Assembly: GCA_020832085.1 (NCBI GenBank) | Contig: JAFIFJ010000028.1 | Span: forward strand, 1 to 64,000 | Reading direction: 5' to 3' | Length of the DNA stretch: 64,000 bases | Source of the DNA: Gammaproteobacteria bacterium | Lineage (GTDB): Bacteria > Pseudomonadota > Gammaproteobacteria > Pseudomonadales > Azotimanducaceae | Translations under genes and position numbers: made by a program | Shown here: positions 47,989 to 58,752 of the stretch, in pieces | Position numbering within the stretch: position 1 is the stretch's first letter | Layout of the letters: each line of letters starts with the position of its first letter | Notes under the pieces: generated by a model | Told to the model about the DNA's origin: nothing | The model's input: the letters and a program-made list of their open reading frames with translations, nothing else | Database searches by the model: none

Positions 47989-48627
47989 ATGAAAAAGCTC
48001 AACAAGTTCGCCATGTGTGCACTCATTCTGCCCGTGGGCGCTTTTGCCGCCGGCGCAGTGACCCCCGATAGCCATCAGCAAGGATCCGGTGCAGCACAGA
48101 GCCAGCATGGCTCCGGTTCCCAGCACAGCCAGCCCGGCAGCACCACCTACGGCACCGAGAAGTCGGATCAGGACTACAGCGCTGCCGAGCGCAGGGCTGC
48201 CGCCGACAAGCAGCACGGCATGGCCGGCATGAGCAAGAAAGCCGAGTTCATGTCCACGACCCCGAACGACGCTGTCCGCGTCGATCAAGTCATCGGCAGC
48301 AAGCTGCACTCGCGCTCCAGTGACACCGCAGCCGCAGGCACCACCACCCGGCGCTCCAGCGACAATGACAAGGAAATCGGTACCATCGATGACCTCATCA
48401 TCGACGAAGAAGGCCAGGTCGTTGCCGTGGTCGTTTCCGTCGGCGGCATGCTCGGCATGGGCAAGAGTTCCGTCGCGATTTCCTGGAACGCCATCGATCG
48501 TACGATGAACGAGGACCGCGACGGCTACAGGTTCAGCGTCAATGCCACGGAGGAAGAGCTGAACAACGCCCCCTCCTACGACAAGGACAGCGACGGCATT
48601 CGCGCCCGCAGCTCCGCTTCCAACTGA
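47989..48627 (+). CDS. Exported PRC-barrel domain protein
   Basis: This 212-aa protein has a Sec signal peptide (MKKLNKFAMCALILPVGAFA), a Gln/Ser/His-rich linker (residues about 24-75) and a PRC-barrel domain (about 95-190) with EIGTIDDLIIDEEGQVVAVVV. The N-terminal linker is of low complexity, as in periplasmic relatives found in halotolerant and stress-responsive bacteria. ATG 47989 follows GGAGAG. Function is unknown; it is probably periplasmic. A strong terminator follows. Confidence 0.83.
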   Translation: MKKLNKFAMCALILPVGAFAAGAVTPDSHQQGSGAAQSQHGSGSQHSQPGSTTYGTEKSDQDYSAAERRAAADKQHGMAGMSKKAEFMSTTPNDAVRVDQVIGSKLHSRSSDTAAAGTTTRRSSDNDKEIGTIDDLIIDEEGQVVAVVVSVGGMLGMGKSSVAISWNAIDRTMNEDRDGYRFSVNATEEELNNAPSYDKDSDGIRARSSASN

Positions 48628-48695
48628 TCACAGCCTCCCCCCCGGGAGTCTGATCCATCCGGCGGCAGTCAGCATTCCGGCTGCCACGGCACCAT

Positions 48696-48736
48696 AAAAA
48701 AGCCCCGCCGGTCATCGACCGGCGGGGCTTCTTTTT
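48696..48736. terminator. Bidirectional Rho-independent terminator
   Basis: A perfect 13-bp stem (AGCCCCGCCGGTC / GACCGGCGGGGCT, loop ATC) is flanked by a run of five A on the left and TTCTTTTT on the right. It therefore works for both strands, ending the PRC-barrel gene on plus and pnp on minus. Confidence 0.95.
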
Positions 48737-48766
48737 GCCCGGAGGCAGTGGGTCTCGCTGACGGCC

Positions 48767-50875
48767 TCAGGCCGCCGTGCCTTCCTGTTCCGGCACGTCC
48801 TTCATGGTCAGCTTGATGCGGCCGCGGGCGTCCACATCCAGCACCAGCACCCGGACTTCCTGACCTTCCTTGAGGTAGTCCTCCACCTTCTCCACGCGCT
48901 CGTTGGCGATCTGAGAAATGTGGACCAGGCCGTCCTTGCCCGGAAGAATGGAGATGAAGGCGCCGAAATCGACGATCTTCGCCACCTTGCCGGTATAGAC
49001 GCGACCGACTTCCGCCTCGGCGGTGAGTTCCTGGATCTTGGCGATGGCCGCATCCCGAGAGGCGGCGTTCTCACCGTAGATCCGCACCATACCGGAATCG
49101 TCGATGTCGATCTGGGCACCGGTTTCCTCAGTGATGGCGCGAATGGTGACGCCACCTTTGCCGATGATGTCGCGGATCTTGTCCGGATTCACTTCGATCA
49201 TGGCCATGCTCGGCGCATTCTCGGAGACGGAATCCCGGGACACCGCAATCACCTTGTTCATCTCGTTGAGAATATGGATGCGGGCCTCGTAGGCCTGGGC
49301 CAGCGCCTGCTCCATGATCTCTTCGTTGATGCCCTGGATCTTGATGTCCATCTGCAGGGCAGTGACGCCCTTGGCGGTACCGGCCACCTTGAAGTCCATG
49401 TCGCCGAGGTGGTCTTCGTCACCGAGGATGTCGGTGATGACCGCAAAGCGCTGATCTTCCTTCACCAGGCCCATGGCAATCCCGGCCACCGGTGCCTTGA
49501 TCGGCACCCCTGCATCCATCAGCGCGAGGCTGGTGCCGCAGACCGTCGCCATGGAGGAGGAGCCGTTGGACTCCGTGATCTCCGAGACGATGCGCAGGGT
49601 GTAGGGGAAGCTCTCGGGATCGGGCAGCACGGCTTCCATGGCGCGGCGCGCCAGTTTGCCGTGGCCGATCTCGCGCCGCTTCGGGCCGCCCATGAATCCG
49701 GCTTCACCCACCGAGAAGGGCGGGAAGTTGTAGTGCAGCATGAAGTTATCGCGATAGGTGCCTTCCAGGGCGTCGACGATGGCTGCATCCCTGGAGGTGC
49801 CCAGGGTGGCCGCGACGATGGCCTGGGTCTCACCACGGGTGAACAGCGAGGAGCCGTGCACCTTCGGCAGGACACCCACTTCGATGTCGAGCTTGCGCAC
49901 CGTCTTCAGATCACGGCCGTCGATACGCGGATTGCCGGAGAGGATGCGATCGCGAACCGTCGCTTTCTCCACCTTCTCGAACAGCGACGCAACTTCCTTG
50001 GGATCTGCTGCACCCTCGCCCGCGGCTTCGCCGGCGAACTGCTCGATGCAGCGGTTCTTCAAAGCGCTGACCGCGCCCTGACGCTCCATCTTGTCGATGA
50101 TCTGGTAGGCATCACCGATGGCCGCGGCATAGCCTTCGCGGATCTGGCCGAGCAGCGCTTCGTTGATCGGTGCCGGAGCCCATTCCCAGCGCGGCTTGCC
50201 GGCTTCCGCCACCAGGGCGTCGATGGCATCGAGCACCGGCTGAATTTCGAGATGCGCAAACAGCACCCCGCCGAGCATCTGGTCCTCGGTGAGTTCGCTG
50301 GCCTCGGATTCCACCATCAGCACCGCCTGCCGGGTGCCTGCGACCATCATGTTCAGGTCAGACTGCCGGAGCTGCTCGTAGCCCGGGTTCAGGATGTACT
50401 GGCCATCGAGATAGCCGACGCGGGCACAGGCCAGCGGACCATCGAAGGGCACGCCGGACACGCCGAGAGCCGCCGCGGCACCGATCATGGAGATCACGTC
50501 CGGGTCGATGTTCTTCTCCGCCGACATCACGGTGCAGACCACCTGGGTCTCGTTCATGAAGCCCTTGGGGAACAGCGGCCGGATGGGCCGGTCGATCAGA
50601 CGGCTGGTAAGGGTCTCCTTTTCGGAGGGCCGACCCTCGCGACGGAAAAAGCCGCCGGGAATCTTGCCTGCGGAATAGGTCTTTTCCTGATAGTTGACGG
50701 TCAGCGGGAAGAACGGCTGGCCGGGCTTGGCATCGCGATTGGACACCACGGTACACAGCACGACAGTATCGTCCATGCGCGCCATGACGGCGCCCGTTGC
50801 CTGGCGGGCGATCGCCCCGGTCTCGAGAGTGATGCGATGATCACCCCACTGAAAACTCTTGGTGACTACTGACAA
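48767..50875 (-). CDS. pnp: Polyribonucleotide nucleotidyltransferase (PNPase)
   Basis: This enzyme of about 702 aa degrades RNA phosphorolytically from the 3' end and belongs to the degradosome in many bacteria. Two RNase PH-like domains (about 1-215 and 310-540), a KH domain ([12 protein letters not shown], about 555-615) and an S1 domain ([18 protein letters not shown], about 618-690) are in the standard order. I chose TTG 50875: GGAGG lies 8 nt upstream and the resulting [10 protein letters not shown] matches normal PNPase starts. ATG 50890 has no proper Shine-Dalgarno. It is downstream of rpsO, as in E. coli. Confidence 0.95.
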   Translation of the reverse strand: MSVVTKSFQWGDHRITLETGAIARQATGAVMARMDDTVVLCTVVSNRDAKPGQPFFPLTVNYQEKTYSAGKIPGGFFRREGRPSEKETLTSRLIDRPIRPLFPKGFMNETQVVCTVMSAEKNIDPDVISMIGAAAALGVSGVPFDGPLACARVGYLDGQYILNPGYEQLRQSDLNMMVAGTRQAVLMVESEASELTEDQMLGGVLFAHLEIQPVLDAIDALVAEAGKPRWEWAPAPINEALLGQIREGYAAAIGDAYQIIDKMERQGAVSALKNRCIEQFAGEAAGEGAADPKEVASLFEKVEKATVRDRILSGNPRIDGRDLKTVRKLDIEVGVLPKVHGSSLFTRGETQAIVAATLGTSRDAAIVDALEGTYRDNFMLHYNFPPFSVGEAGFMGGPKRREIGHGKLARRAMEAVLPDPESFPYTLRIVSEITESNGSSSMATVCGTSLALMDAGVPIKAPVAGIAMGLVKEDQRFAVITDILGDEDHLGDMDFKVAGTAKGVTALQMDIKIQGINEEIMEQALAQAYEARIHILNEMNKVIAVSRDSVSENAPSMAMIEVNPDKIRDIIGKGGVTIRAITEETGAQIDIDDSGMVRIYGENAASRDAAIAKIQELTAEAEVGRVYTGKVAKIVDFGAFISILPGKDGLVHISQIANERVEKVEDYLKEGQEVRVLVLDVDARGRIKLTMKDVPEQEGTAA

Positions 50876-51057
50876 GGTCTCATCCTCCATCCTGGAGAGG
50901 CGCCCCACATGTCTTGGCGGCCCTCCTCAACTCCGCAGCGGCCCCTGCCGATGCGGTTTGTTCATGGCGTGCTTGGGGCGGCACCTCGCCGCGCGATCAC
51001 GAAAGACGGGCTGCAATGGGGAAGGGCAGAAGGGCCGGCCAGCCGGCTGCGAGGGGC

Positions 51058-51094
51058 TGCCGGGCATCGGCCCGGCATCGCGCGCCATGCGCGC
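51058..51094. repeat. Two adjacent hairpins in the rpsO-pnp spacer
   Basis: TGCCGGGC-ATCG-GCCCGGCA (51058-51077) is followed directly by GCGCGC-CAT-GCGCGC (51080-51094). The 376-bp spacer between pnp and rpsO otherwise contains no gene I can support. E. coli has a terminator and an RNase III-cut hairpin in the same place, so these may be terminator or processing structures. The neighbouring CTCCCACAGAG also recalls the dispersed repeats. Confidence 0.55.
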
Positions 51095-51251
51095 TCCCAC
51101 AGAGGGGGGTCGGTCGTGTCAAACCGCTTCCGGTTGCAAGCCCCGCAATTCGCCTGCGCGCATTCGAGGGCATCCGGTCGCACCCGGACCCTTCGCCACG
51201 CGGCAACCCTGCCACGGCCGTAGAGTCCGGTCCCACGAAGCAGCGTCGCAA

Positions 51252-51521
51252 TCAGCGACGCAGACCAAGGCGCTCGATCAGCTTGGAATAACGCTGGGTG
51301 TCTTTGCCTTTCAGATAATCGAGCAGGCGACGACGCTGGTTGACCATGCGGATCAGGCCACGCCGGGAGTGATGATCCTTGGCGTGCGCTTTGAAGTGCC
51401 CCTGCAGCGAATCGATGTTCGCCGACAGCAGAGCCACCTGGACTTCCGGCGAACCGGTGTCACCTTCCTCGACTTGGTAATCCTTGACGATCTGTGCCTT
51501 GACTTCGTTACTCAGTGCCAT
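51252..51521 (-). CDS. rpsO: 30S ribosomal protein S15
   Basis: This 89-aa protein is the exact usual length of S15. It binds the central domain of 16S rRNA and is almost fully alignable ([39 protein letters not shown]). ATG 51521 gives the canonical MALSNEVK-type start. It sits between truB and pnp as in most gammaproteobacteria. Confidence 0.98.
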   Translation of the reverse strand: MALSNEVKAQIVKDYQVEEGDTGSPEVQVALLSANIDSLQGHFKAHAKDHHSRRGLIRMVNQRRRLLDYLKGKDTQRYSKLIERLGLRR

Positions 51522-51663
51522 CTTGCTTCTCCGAACATGCCTGCTATCCGCCGACACCATGCCGACCGACCCGCCACCACGCATGTCTGCAGTGACGTCG
51601 CCCGCAGCCAACGGCTGTGGACTCGAACGGCGATCCAAATCGAATCACCGCAGGAACCTTGTA

Positions 51664-52614
51664 TTATCTGACGACCAGCCGCCGCGGTGCAATGCGGCCA
51701 TCGTCCATGACCTCGCCGACGCCGAAAAACCGGTGCCGTTCCGGCTCACCCGGCGCAGCACCCGGAATCCGCTCCATCAGCCGCACCTGCCCCGCGGTCG
51801 GCGCGTGGGCGATCTGCACCGGCTGGCCCTTCTGCATGAACCAGGTGCTGGCTTCGGGCACCAGCACTTCGGGCCACTGGGCCACCGAGGTCTCCAGCGG
51901 CTTCAGCAGCTCGTCGAGGGCCTTGTGGCCGCCGCCGTCCCGAACCGCCTCCAGCGCCTCGAAGGTATGGGTCTCTTCGATGTCGAAGGGACCCACCGAA
52001 AGCCGGCGCAGGGCGGTGACGTGGGCGCCGCAGCCCAGCGCCTCACCGAGGTCGTCGGCGATGGTGCGCACGTAGGTGCCCTTGGAACAGTGAATGAACA
52101 AGGTCAGCACGTCGCCCTCGAAGGCGTCGACGCGGATCTCGAAGATGCTGATCCGCCGCGCCTCCCGCTCCACTTCGATGCCCTGGCGCGCCAGCTTGTA
52201 CAGCGGCTGCCCCTGGTGCTTGATGGCGGAGAACATGGAGGGCACCTGATCGATCTCGCCACGAAAGGCTTCGAGCGCCTCTTCGAGGTCTTCGAGATCG
52301 AGTTCCGGCACCGGCCGCTCCGACACCACCTCGCCTTCGCAGTCACTGCTGTCGGTGCGCACCCCAAGCTTGATCTCGGTGAGGTAGCGCTTGTCCGAGT
52401 TGAGCAGAAACTGGGAGAACTTGGTGGCTTCACCGAAGCACAGCGGCAGCACCCCGGTGGCGATGGGGTCGAGGCTGCCGGTATGGCCCGCCTTGGCGGC
52501 ACCATAAAGCCGCTTCACCCGCTGCAGCGCCTCGTTGGAGGAAAGCCCGTGGGGCTTGTCGAGCAGCAGGATGCCGTCTACCGGCCGCCCGCGCTGGCGT
52601 CGTTGCCGCGCCAT
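51664..52614 (-). CDS. truB: tRNA pseudouridine(55) synthase TruB
   Basis: This 316-aa enzyme converts U55 of tRNAs to pseudouridine. It contains the catalytic-Asp motif [15 protein letters not shown], the KP motif [15 protein letters not shown] and the YLTEIKLG strand. The C-terminal part has the TruB-specific PUA-like region. It lies 16 bp after rbfA. Confidence 0.97.
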   Translation of the reverse strand: MARQRRQRGRPVDGILLLDKPHGLSSNEALQRVKRLYGAAKAGHTGSLDPIATGVLPLCFGEATKFSQFLLNSDKRYLTEIKLGVRTDSSDCEGEVVSERPVPELDLEDLEEALEAFRGEIDQVPSMFSAIKHQGQPLYKLARQGIEVEREARRISIFEIRVDAFEGDVLTLFIHCSKGTYVRTIADDLGEALGCGAHVTALRRLSVGPFDIEETHTFEALEAVRDGGGHKALDELLKPLETSVAQWPEVLVPEASTWFMQKGQPVQIAHAPTAGQVRLMERIPGAAPGEPERHRFFGVGEVMDDGRIAPRRLVVR

Positions 52615-52630
52615 CAGTGTCTGTCACCCG

Positions 52631-53068
52631 TCATCGCTGGTCTTCGTCCTCTGGGTTGCTGCTGCCGTCAGCCGCACTGTCGGCAGCCCCGCTGTCGTCC
52701 CGTCGCGCGCCATCGCTGGCCACCGCGGCATCGATGAGCCGGGCGATGCGATTGCTCTCTTCCGGGAGTCGATCCCAGTGGAAGCGCAGCCGGGGGGTGG
52801 TGCGCATCTGGGCGCGTTTGGCGATCAGCGTGCGCAGGAAGCCGGCGGCCCCACGCAGCACTTCGAGCAGTTCCTCGCGTTCCTCCTCGCTCTGGGCATC
52901 GAGGGAGGAAACATAAAGATCAGCGTAGCCGAGATCGGTGGAGACCTTGACCTCGTTCACCGACACCATGCCCACCCGTGGATCCTTCATCTCCCGGTGC
53001 AGGAGGGATGCAAACTCCCGCTGGATGAAATCGGCGACCCGTCGCTCCCGTCCGTATTCCTTCGGCAT
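52631..53068 (-). CDS. rbfA: Ribosome-binding factor A
   Basis: This 145-aa KH-fold protein aids 30S maturation near the 16S rRNA 5' end. The N-terminal RVADFIQREFASLLHREMKDPRVG and the central TDLGYADLYVS are typical. The last 25 residues (DSGAADSAADGSSNPEDEDQR) form an acidic tail longer than in E. coli. It follows infB after 38 bp. Confidence 0.96.
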   Translation of the reverse strand: MPKEYGRERRVADFIQREFASLLHREMKDPRVGMVSVNEVKVSTDLGYADLYVSSLDAQSEEEREELLEVLRGAAGFLRTLIAKRAQMRTTPRLRFHWDRLPEESNRIARLIDAAVASDGARRDDSGAADSAADGSSNPEDEDQR

Positions 53069-53106
53069 GCTTCAAGGCACGCGCCGTACCGACCCTCGCG
53101 GATCGA

Positions 53107-55668
53107 TCACAGGCTGCGCGCCACCTCCTTCACGTCGAAGACTTCGATCTTGTCGCCGGCGCGGACGTCGTTGTAGTTGCGCACACCAATGCCGCACTCG
53201 AAGCCCTGACGGACCTCGTTGACGTCGTCCTTGAAGCGCCGCAGCGACTCGAGCTCGCCTTCATAAATCACCACGTCATCACGCAGGACGCGGATGCGCT
53301 TGTTGCGATGGATGGTGCCGTCGATGACCATACAGCCCGCCACCTGACCGAACTTCGGCGAGCGGAACACGTCGCGCACTTCCGCCACGCCGAGGATCTC
53401 CTCGCGCAGCTCCGGCGCCAGCATGCCCGAGAGGCTGGCTTTGATGTCGTCGAGCAGCTCGTAAATGATGCTGTAGTAGCGCAGGTCGAGGCCTTCGTTC
53501 TCGATGATCTTCTTCGCCGACGCATCCGCGCGGACGTTGAAGCCGATCACCACGGCCTTCGAAGCCACCGCCAGGTTGGCATCGGACTCGTTGATGCCGC
53601 CGACGCCGCTGGAGACCACATTGGCCTTCACTTCGCCGGTGGAGATTTCGTTGACGGCGCTGGTCAGTGCTTCCAGGGAGCCGCGCACATCGGTTTTCAG
53701 CACGATGTTCAGCGTCGGCGTCTCGCCCTCACCGATGTTCTCGAACAGGCCGTCGAGGCGGGCAGCCTGCTGCAGCTTGAAGCGGTTCTCGATGGTCCGT
53801 GAACGCCGGAACTCCACCAGTTCCTTGGCACGGCGCTCATCCTCCACTACGGCGAACTCGTCACCCGCATCCGGCGTCCCCGAGAGGCCGAGCACCTCCA
53901 CCGGGATGGAAGGTCCGGCGCTCTCCACCTGCTGACGGTTCTCGTCGAGCATGGCGCGGACGCGACCGTAGTGTTCACCGGCGACGATGAAGTCACCCTT
54001 CTTCAGGGTGCCGTTGCGCACCAGCAGCGTCGCCACCGGACCGCGACCGCGGTCCAGCCGCGATTCCACCACCGCACCCTGACCGGGGGCGTCGGGAACG
54101 GCCTTGAGTTCGAGGACCTCGGCCTGCAGCAGCAGGGACTCCAGCAGATCATCGATGCCGTCGCCGGTCATGGCCGAGACGTGCACGAACTGGGTGTCAC
54201 CGCCCCAGTCTTCCGGAACCACGCCACGACCGGACAGTTCATTGCGCACCCGGTCCGGGTCCGCGCCTTCCTTGTCCATCTTGTTCACCGCGACGACGAT
54301 GGGTACCCCGGCAGCGCGGGCGTGCTGCACGGCCTCTTCGGTCTGCGGCATGACGCCGTCGTCAGCAGCCACCACCAGGATGACGATGTCGGTGACCTGG
54401 GCACCGCGGGCGCGCATCTGGGTGAACGCAGCGTGGCCGGGCGTATCGAGGAAGCTGACCACGCCGTGGCCGGTTTCCACGTGGTAGGCGCCGATATGCT
54501 GGGTGATGCCGCCGGCCTCACCGCTAGCCACCCGGGTCTTGCGGATGTAGTCGAGCAGCGAGGTCTTGCCGTGGTCGACGTGACCCATGACGGTCACCAC
54601 CGGCGGCCGCGGCTTCTCTTCGCCCTCGATCTTGATGAGTTCGAGATGGTCCTGCTCGAGCTGATCGGCGGACACCAGCTTCGCCCGGTGACCCACTTCC
54701 TCAACCACCAGCACGGCGGTGTCCTGATCCAGGGGCTGGTTGATGGTGGCCATGACGCCCATGCCCATCAGCCGCTTGATGATCTCGCCGGCCTTCACCG
54801 ACATCCTCGATGCCAGCTCGCCCACGGTCAGACCGTCGTCGGGGACTTCCACATCACGCACGATGAACTCCGTCGGGCGCTCGAAGCCCTGGGTCTGGGG
54901 CAGGCCCCGGGAGGAACGGCGCTTGCGCTGAGCGAGACGGTCACGGGACAGGGTCCCGGCGCGACGCTTGCCGCGTCCATCCTCGTCGCCCCGCCATTCC
55001 TTGCGGGCACGCTCTTCCCGCTCGGGCACCCGCTCCTTGCGCTTGCCGGCAGCCTTACTGCTGGTACCGCCGCGCTTCTCCACCGTGGCCTGCTCGGCCT
55101 CGGCGGCAGCCACGGCCGCTGCGGCTTCCTTGAGCGCTGCGGCCTCTTCTTCCAGGCGCTTGCGCTCGGCCTCTTCGGCCTCCTTCTTGGCGCGCTCCTC
55201 GGCCTCGCGCTTTGCCTGCTCGGCCACGCGCTGATCCGCTTCGGCCTTGCGGGCCTCTTCCTCGGCCCGGCGCGCCGCTTCCGCGTCCTGCCGCTCCTGT
55301 TCGAGGCGAGCCTCTTCGGCCTTCAGCCGGTCGAGTTCACCCTCGGGAGGCGCCTCTTCCCCGGTCACCGTGGCCGCCCGCTTGACGTAGGTCTTCTTCT
55401 TGCGGACCTCCACAGCCACAGCCTTGCCGCGACCGCGATCGGTGCGCAGCGTGCTGACCGTCTTGCGCTTCAGGGTGATCTTGCTCGGGGCCTCTTCGCG
55501 ACTGCCGTGGGCGCGCTTGAGGTGAGCCAGCAGGGTCTGCTTCTGATCTTCAGTCACCGACTCGTCGGCGCTGGAATGAGGCAACCCGGCTTCCTTCATC
55601 TGCGCAAGCAGACGTTCTGCCGGTGCCCCGACCGTCTCGGCCAGTTGTTTGACGGTGACTTCTGCCAT
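53107..55668 (-). CDS. infB: Translation initiation factor IF-2
   Basis: This 853-aa GTPase places initiator tRNA on the ribosome. The N-terminal IF2N domain (residues 1-50) is followed by a highly charged Glu/Ala/Arg helix-forming linker (about 110-210). The G domain has [20 protein letters not shown] and NKMD (about residues 360-500). Domains II-IV complete the standard C-terminus. It lies 77 bp after nusA on the same transcript, as in E. coli. Confidence 0.98.
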   Translation of the reverse strand: MAEVTVKQLAETVGAPAERLLAQMKEAGLPHSSADESVTEDQKQTLLAHLKRAHGSREEAPSKITLKRKTVSTLRTDRGRGKAVAVEVRKKKTYVKRAATVTGEEAPPEGELDRLKAEEARLEQERQDAEAARRAEEEARKAEADQRVAEQAKREAEERAKKEAEEAERKRLEEEAAALKEAAAAVAAAEAEQATVEKRGGTSSKAAGKRKERVPEREERARKEWRGDEDGRGKRRAGTLSRDRLAQRKRRSSRGLPQTQGFERPTEFIVRDVEVPDDGLTVGELASRMSVKAGEIIKRLMGMGVMATINQPLDQDTAVLVVEEVGHRAKLVSADQLEQDHLELIKIEGEEKPRPPVVTVMGHVDHGKTSLLDYIRKTRVASGEAGGITQHIGAYHVETGHGVVSFLDTPGHAAFTQMRARGAQVTDIVILVVAADDGVMPQTEEAVQHARAAGVPIVVAVNKMDKEGADPDRVRNELSGRGVVPEDWGGDTQFVHVSAMTGDGIDDLLESLLLQAEVLELKAVPDAPGQGAVVESRLDRGRGPVATLLVRNGTLKKGDFIVAGEHYGRVRAMLDENRQQVESAGPSIPVEVLGLSGTPDAGDEFAVVEDERRAKELVEFRRSRTIENRFKLQQAARLDGLFENIGEGETPTLNIVLKTDVRGSLEALTSAVNEISTGEVKANVVSSGVGGINESDANLAVASKAVVIGFNVRADASAKKIIENEGLDLRYYSIIYELLDDIKASLSGMLAPELREEILGVAEVRDVFRSPKFGQVAGCMVIDGTIHRNKRIRVLRDDVVIYEGELESLRRFKDDVNEVRQGFECGIGVRNYNDVRAGDKIEVFDVKEVARSL

Positions 55669-55745
55669 CTCTACTTCTCCGGAATTTCTCGTGCGCCACG
55701 CGGCGTCGGACTCAAGCGGTCATGGGCATTCCCCTTGCGGCAGTC

Positions 55746-57275
55746 TCACGTCGAGACCGCTTCACCATCGTCCTCGCTTCCAGCTTCTTCGAACCAGGGT
55801 GCACGCGCGGCCATGATCAATGCTGCGGCACGTTCCTCGTCGAGTTCCAGACCCTCGATCTCCAGCAGGTCATCCACTGCCTGCTCCGCCAGATCTTCCT
55901 GGCTGACAATCCCGTTCTTGGCCAGCAGGAAGGCCAACCGCTGCTCCATGCCGTCCAGCGCCAGCAGATCGTCACCGGGCTGCACACCTTCGAGCTGCTC
56001 TTCGCTGGTCAGAGCCTGGGTGAGCAGGAAGTCCTTGGCCCGGTCCCGCAATTCCATGACGATGCCCTCGTCGAAACCTTCGATGTTGAGCATCTCTTCC
56101 AGCGGAACGTAGGCCACTTCCTCCAGGGTCGTGAAACCCTCTTCCACCAGCACGGTGGCGACGTCCTCGTCCACGTCCAGGCTGGCCATGAACTGGCTCA
56201 CCAGACGCCCGACTTCCACCTGCTGTTTCTCGGTGGCCTCGCCCTCGGTCATGATGTTCAGCACCCAGCCCGTGAGTTCGCTGGCCAGCCGCACGTTCTG
56301 ACCGCCGCGGCCGATGGCCTGGGCCAGATTGTCCTCGCCCACGGCGATATCCATGGTGTGGGTGTCCTCGTCGACGACGATGGACTCCACTTCCGCGGGG
56401 GACATGGCATTGATCGCCAGCTGGGCCGGGTTGTCGTCCCACAGCACGATGTCGATGCGCTCGTTGGCCAGTTCACCGGACACCGCCTGCACCCGCGAGC
56501 CGCGCATGCCGACGCAAGCGCCCACCGGATCGATGCGGCCATCGTTGGTCTTCACGGCAATCTTGGCGCGGGAGCCCGGATCGCGGGCCGCGGCGCGGAT
56601 CTCGATGATCTGCTCGGCAATCTCCGGCACTTCGATCTCGAACAGCTTCACCAGCATGCGCGGATCGGTACGCGAGAGGATGAGCTGCGGGCCGCGGGCC
56701 TCCGGATCGATGCGCTGCAGCAGCGCCCGCAGGCGGTCGTTGATGCGGAAGGTCTCGCGGGGAATCATCTGATCCCTGGGCAGCACCGCTTCCGCGCCGC
56801 TGCCGAGGTCGACGATGATGACTTCGCGGGTGACCTTCTTGACGGTGCCGCTGATCAGTTCGCCCATGCGCGGGGTGTAGAGCTTCACCACCTGGGCGCG
56901 CTCGGCCTCGCGGACGCGCTGGACGATGACCTGCTTGGCGGTCTGGGCGGCGATGCGGCCGAACTCCACCGAATCCACCTGCTCTTCGTACACCGAGCCG
57001 AGCTCAAAGCTCGGGTCGATCTCCTTGGCCGCCGCCAGACTGAGCTCCGACTGGTGGGATTCCATCACCGCCTCGGACTCGACGACGTTCCAACAGCGGA
57101 AGGTCTCGTACTCGCCGGTCTCGCGGTCGATGGCGACGCGCACCTCAGCGTCCTCGCCGTAGCGCTTCTTGGTCGCCGTGGCCAGCGCGATCTCCAGTGC
57201 TTCGAAGATCACGTCCTTGGACACGCCCTTCTCGTTGGAGACGACCTCCACGACCTGCAGGATTTCCTTACTCAT
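55746..57275 (-). CDS. nusA: Transcription termination/antitermination protein NusA
   Basis: This 509-aa protein binds RNA polymerase and nascent RNA. An N-terminal domain (1-130), an S1 domain (about 135-200), two KH domains ([14 protein letters not shown] and [12 protein letters not shown]) and two acidic C-terminal repeats are in order. ATG 57275 gives the standard SKEILQVVE start; the frame upstream enters the rimP spacer. It lies 26 bp after rimP. Confidence 0.98.
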   Translation of the reverse strand: MSKEILQVVEVVSNEKGVSKDVIFEALEIALATATKKRYGEDAEVRVAIDRETGEYETFRCWNVVESEAVMESHQSELSLAAAKEIDPSFELGSVYEEQVDSVEFGRIAAQTAKQVIVQRVREAERAQVVKLYTPRMGELISGTVKKVTREVIIVDLGSGAEAVLPRDQMIPRETFRINDRLRALLQRIDPEARGPQLILSRTDPRMLVKLFEIEVPEIAEQIIEIRAAARDPGSRAKIAVKTNDGRIDPVGACVGMRGSRVQAVSGELANERIDIVLWDDNPAQLAINAMSPAEVESIVVDEDTHTMDIAVGEDNLAQAIGRGGQNVRLASELTGWVLNIMTEGEATEKQQVEVGRLVSQFMASLDVDEDVATVLVEEGFTTLEEVAYVPLEEMLNIEGFDEGIVMELRDRAKDFLLTQALTSEEQLEGVQPGDDLLALDGMEQRLAFLLAKNGIVSQEDLAEQAVDDLLEIEGLELDEERAAALIMAARAPWFEEAGSEDDGEAVST

Positions 57276-57301
57276 CTCGAATCGCTCACCTGGCGCTCGT
57301 A

Positions 57302-57811
57302 CTATTCGAACCGCGGCACGACGCGTGCACGCTGGATCCACTCAAGAGGCAGCACGAACTCTTCGTCGTCCACCTGCACCCGTACCTCGTCGCCATCCAC
57401 ACCGGCCAGCAGGCCCGTGAGGCGGCGTCGCCCCTCGAAGGGGCGAACGAGGCGCACATCGACGATCTCGCCAATGTACTGCGCGTAATGCTCGATGCGG
57501 AACAGGATGCGATCCATACCCGGTGACGACACCTCGAGGGTGTAATTCCCGGTAATCGGCTCCTCCACATCGAACAGCCTGCCGACGCGCCGGCTGACGG
57601 CTTCACAATCCTCGATCGAGACGCCGTCCTCACGATCGATGTAGATGCGCAGCAGACTGTTGCGGCCGCGCGTCGACAATTCCGTACCCCAGAGCTCGCA
57701 ATCCAGCGCCATGATCACCGGCGCGATCAGCTGTTCGATCTCCGCCTGACGACTGCGCCGACCGCCCACAGGCGCCATGCCATCATCAGGATCGTCCTGC
57801 TCCGATGTCAC
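57302..57811 (-). CDS. rimP: Ribosome maturation factor RimP
   Basis: This 169-aa protein is needed for 30S assembly. The family motif [21 protein letters not shown] and the DYxLEVSSPG-like [11 protein letters not shown] are present. GTG 57811 is used because GGGAG lies 9 nt before it; ATG 57778 would remove 11 residues. It is the first protein gene of the nusA-infB operon, after tRNA-fMet. Confidence 0.93.
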   Translation of the reverse strand: MTSEQDDPDDGMAPVGGRRSRQAEIEQLIAPVIMALDCELWGTELSTRGRNSLLRIYIDREDGVSIEDCEAVSRRVGRLFDVEEPITGNYTLEVSSPGMDRILFRIEHYAQYIGEIVDVRLVRPFEGRRRLTGLLAGVDGDEVRVQVDDEEFVLPLEWIQRARVVPRFE

Positions 57812-57862
57812 CCTGGGTCACTCCCGGTCCGGCGCGCCGCGCGCGGTTCCGGACCCACAAAC

Positions 57863-57885
57863 AAAAAATGGGCACAAGGCCCACT
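57863..57885 (-). terminator. Rho-independent terminator after tRNA-fMet
   Basis: On the minus strand TGGGC-CTTGT-GCCCA is followed by six T. It lies about 85 nt after the tRNA-fMet gene and before rimP, so it could end the tRNA transcript or attenuate readthrough into rimP-nusA-infB. The stem is only 5 bp, which suggests partial termination. Confidence 0.65.
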
Positions 57886-57968
57886 TCTCGAGCATCACCA
57901 CCGGGACCCTTCGGCCCCGATCTGATGCGCCTTGAAACCCCGACCGAGTCAGGGGCCCCACGTGCGAT

Positions 57969-58045
<77 letters not shown>

Positions 58046-58126
58046 CCTGAGGGACGCGGATTATAGGGAGGGCACTGCCCTGACGCAACTGCTGTCGCAG
58101 TCCAGCGCTCCCGAATCCGTTACTGC

Positions 58127-58145
58127 AAGCAGCCGAAGCTGCCTT
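58127..58145 (-). other. TTCG-tetraloop hairpin between the two tRNA genes
   Basis: On the minus strand GGCAGC-TTCG-GCTGCT forms a compact stem with a stable UUCG loop. It has no T run. It lies in the 145-bp spacer between tRNA-Leu and tRNA-fMet and could be a processing or stability element of their common precursor. Confidence 0.5.
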
Positions 58146-58190
58146 TTGAAGCGCGCCGACCCCCGTGATTACCGGGGCCGACGTTCAAGA

Positions 58191-58277
58191 TGGTGCGGAC
58201 GAGAGGACTTGAACCTCCACGAGCCAAAGCCCACTAGCCCCTCAAGCTAGCGCGTCTACCAATTCCGCCACGTCCGC
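58191..58277 (-). tRNA. leuU: tRNA-Leu (anticodon GAG)
   Basis: The 87-nt class II tRNA has the long variable arm of leucine tRNAs and an encoded CCA. The anticodon stem CTAGC/GCTAG holds the loop TTGAGGG, giving GAG. It sits just downstream of secG, the same place as leuU in E. coli. Confidence 0.95.
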
Positions 58278-58338
58278 AGCGTTCTCGAGGCTGCGCAATA
58301 CTAAGGACTTGCCAGCCAAATTCAACCAATCTTCGCGC

Positions 58339-58752
58339 TCAGTCCAGTTCCGGGACGTCCGAGGGTACTTCCTCGTCCCCATCCCCCGGCACAGCATCGA
58401 AGGTGAACGGAACGTCCTCGGGGCTGGCCGGCACCTCGCGTGACACGTCCTCCACCGGCGGCACGTCCACGTCCTCGATCATCGGAATGCCAATCTGGCC
58501 CATGGCTTCAGCCCGTTCCCGCGCCGTCCACGCCAGCGCCAGGGTGATGATGAAGAAACCCACCGCCAGCCAGGCCGTCACCTTGGTGAGGAAGGAATTG
58601 GCGCCAGCGGAGCCGAACATGGTCTGCGACGCGCCGCTGCCGAAGGCTGCGCCCATCGAGGCACCTTTGCCTTGCTGCAGCAGCACCAGCACGATCAGCG
58701 CGACCGCGTCCACCACGAGCAGGATGCGTAAAACGATCTCAAGGGTTTCCAT
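58339..58752 (-). CDS. secG: Protein-export membrane protein SecG
   Basis: This 137-aa protein has two transmembrane helices (about residues 3-22 and 55-75) separated by the SecG signature QQGKGASMGAAFGSGASQTMFGS. It is part of the SecYEG channel. The acidic C-terminal tail (rich in Glu, Asp and Pro) is longer than in E. coli (110 aa). ATG 58752 overlaps the end of tpiA by 14 nt. Confidence 0.95.
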   Translation of the reverse strand: METLEIVLRILLVVDAVALIVLVLLQQGKGASMGAAFGSGASQTMFGSAGANSFLTKVTAWLAVGFFIITLALAWTARERAEAMGQIGIPMIEDVDVPPVEDVSREVPASPEDVPFTFDAVPGDGDEEVPSDVPELD

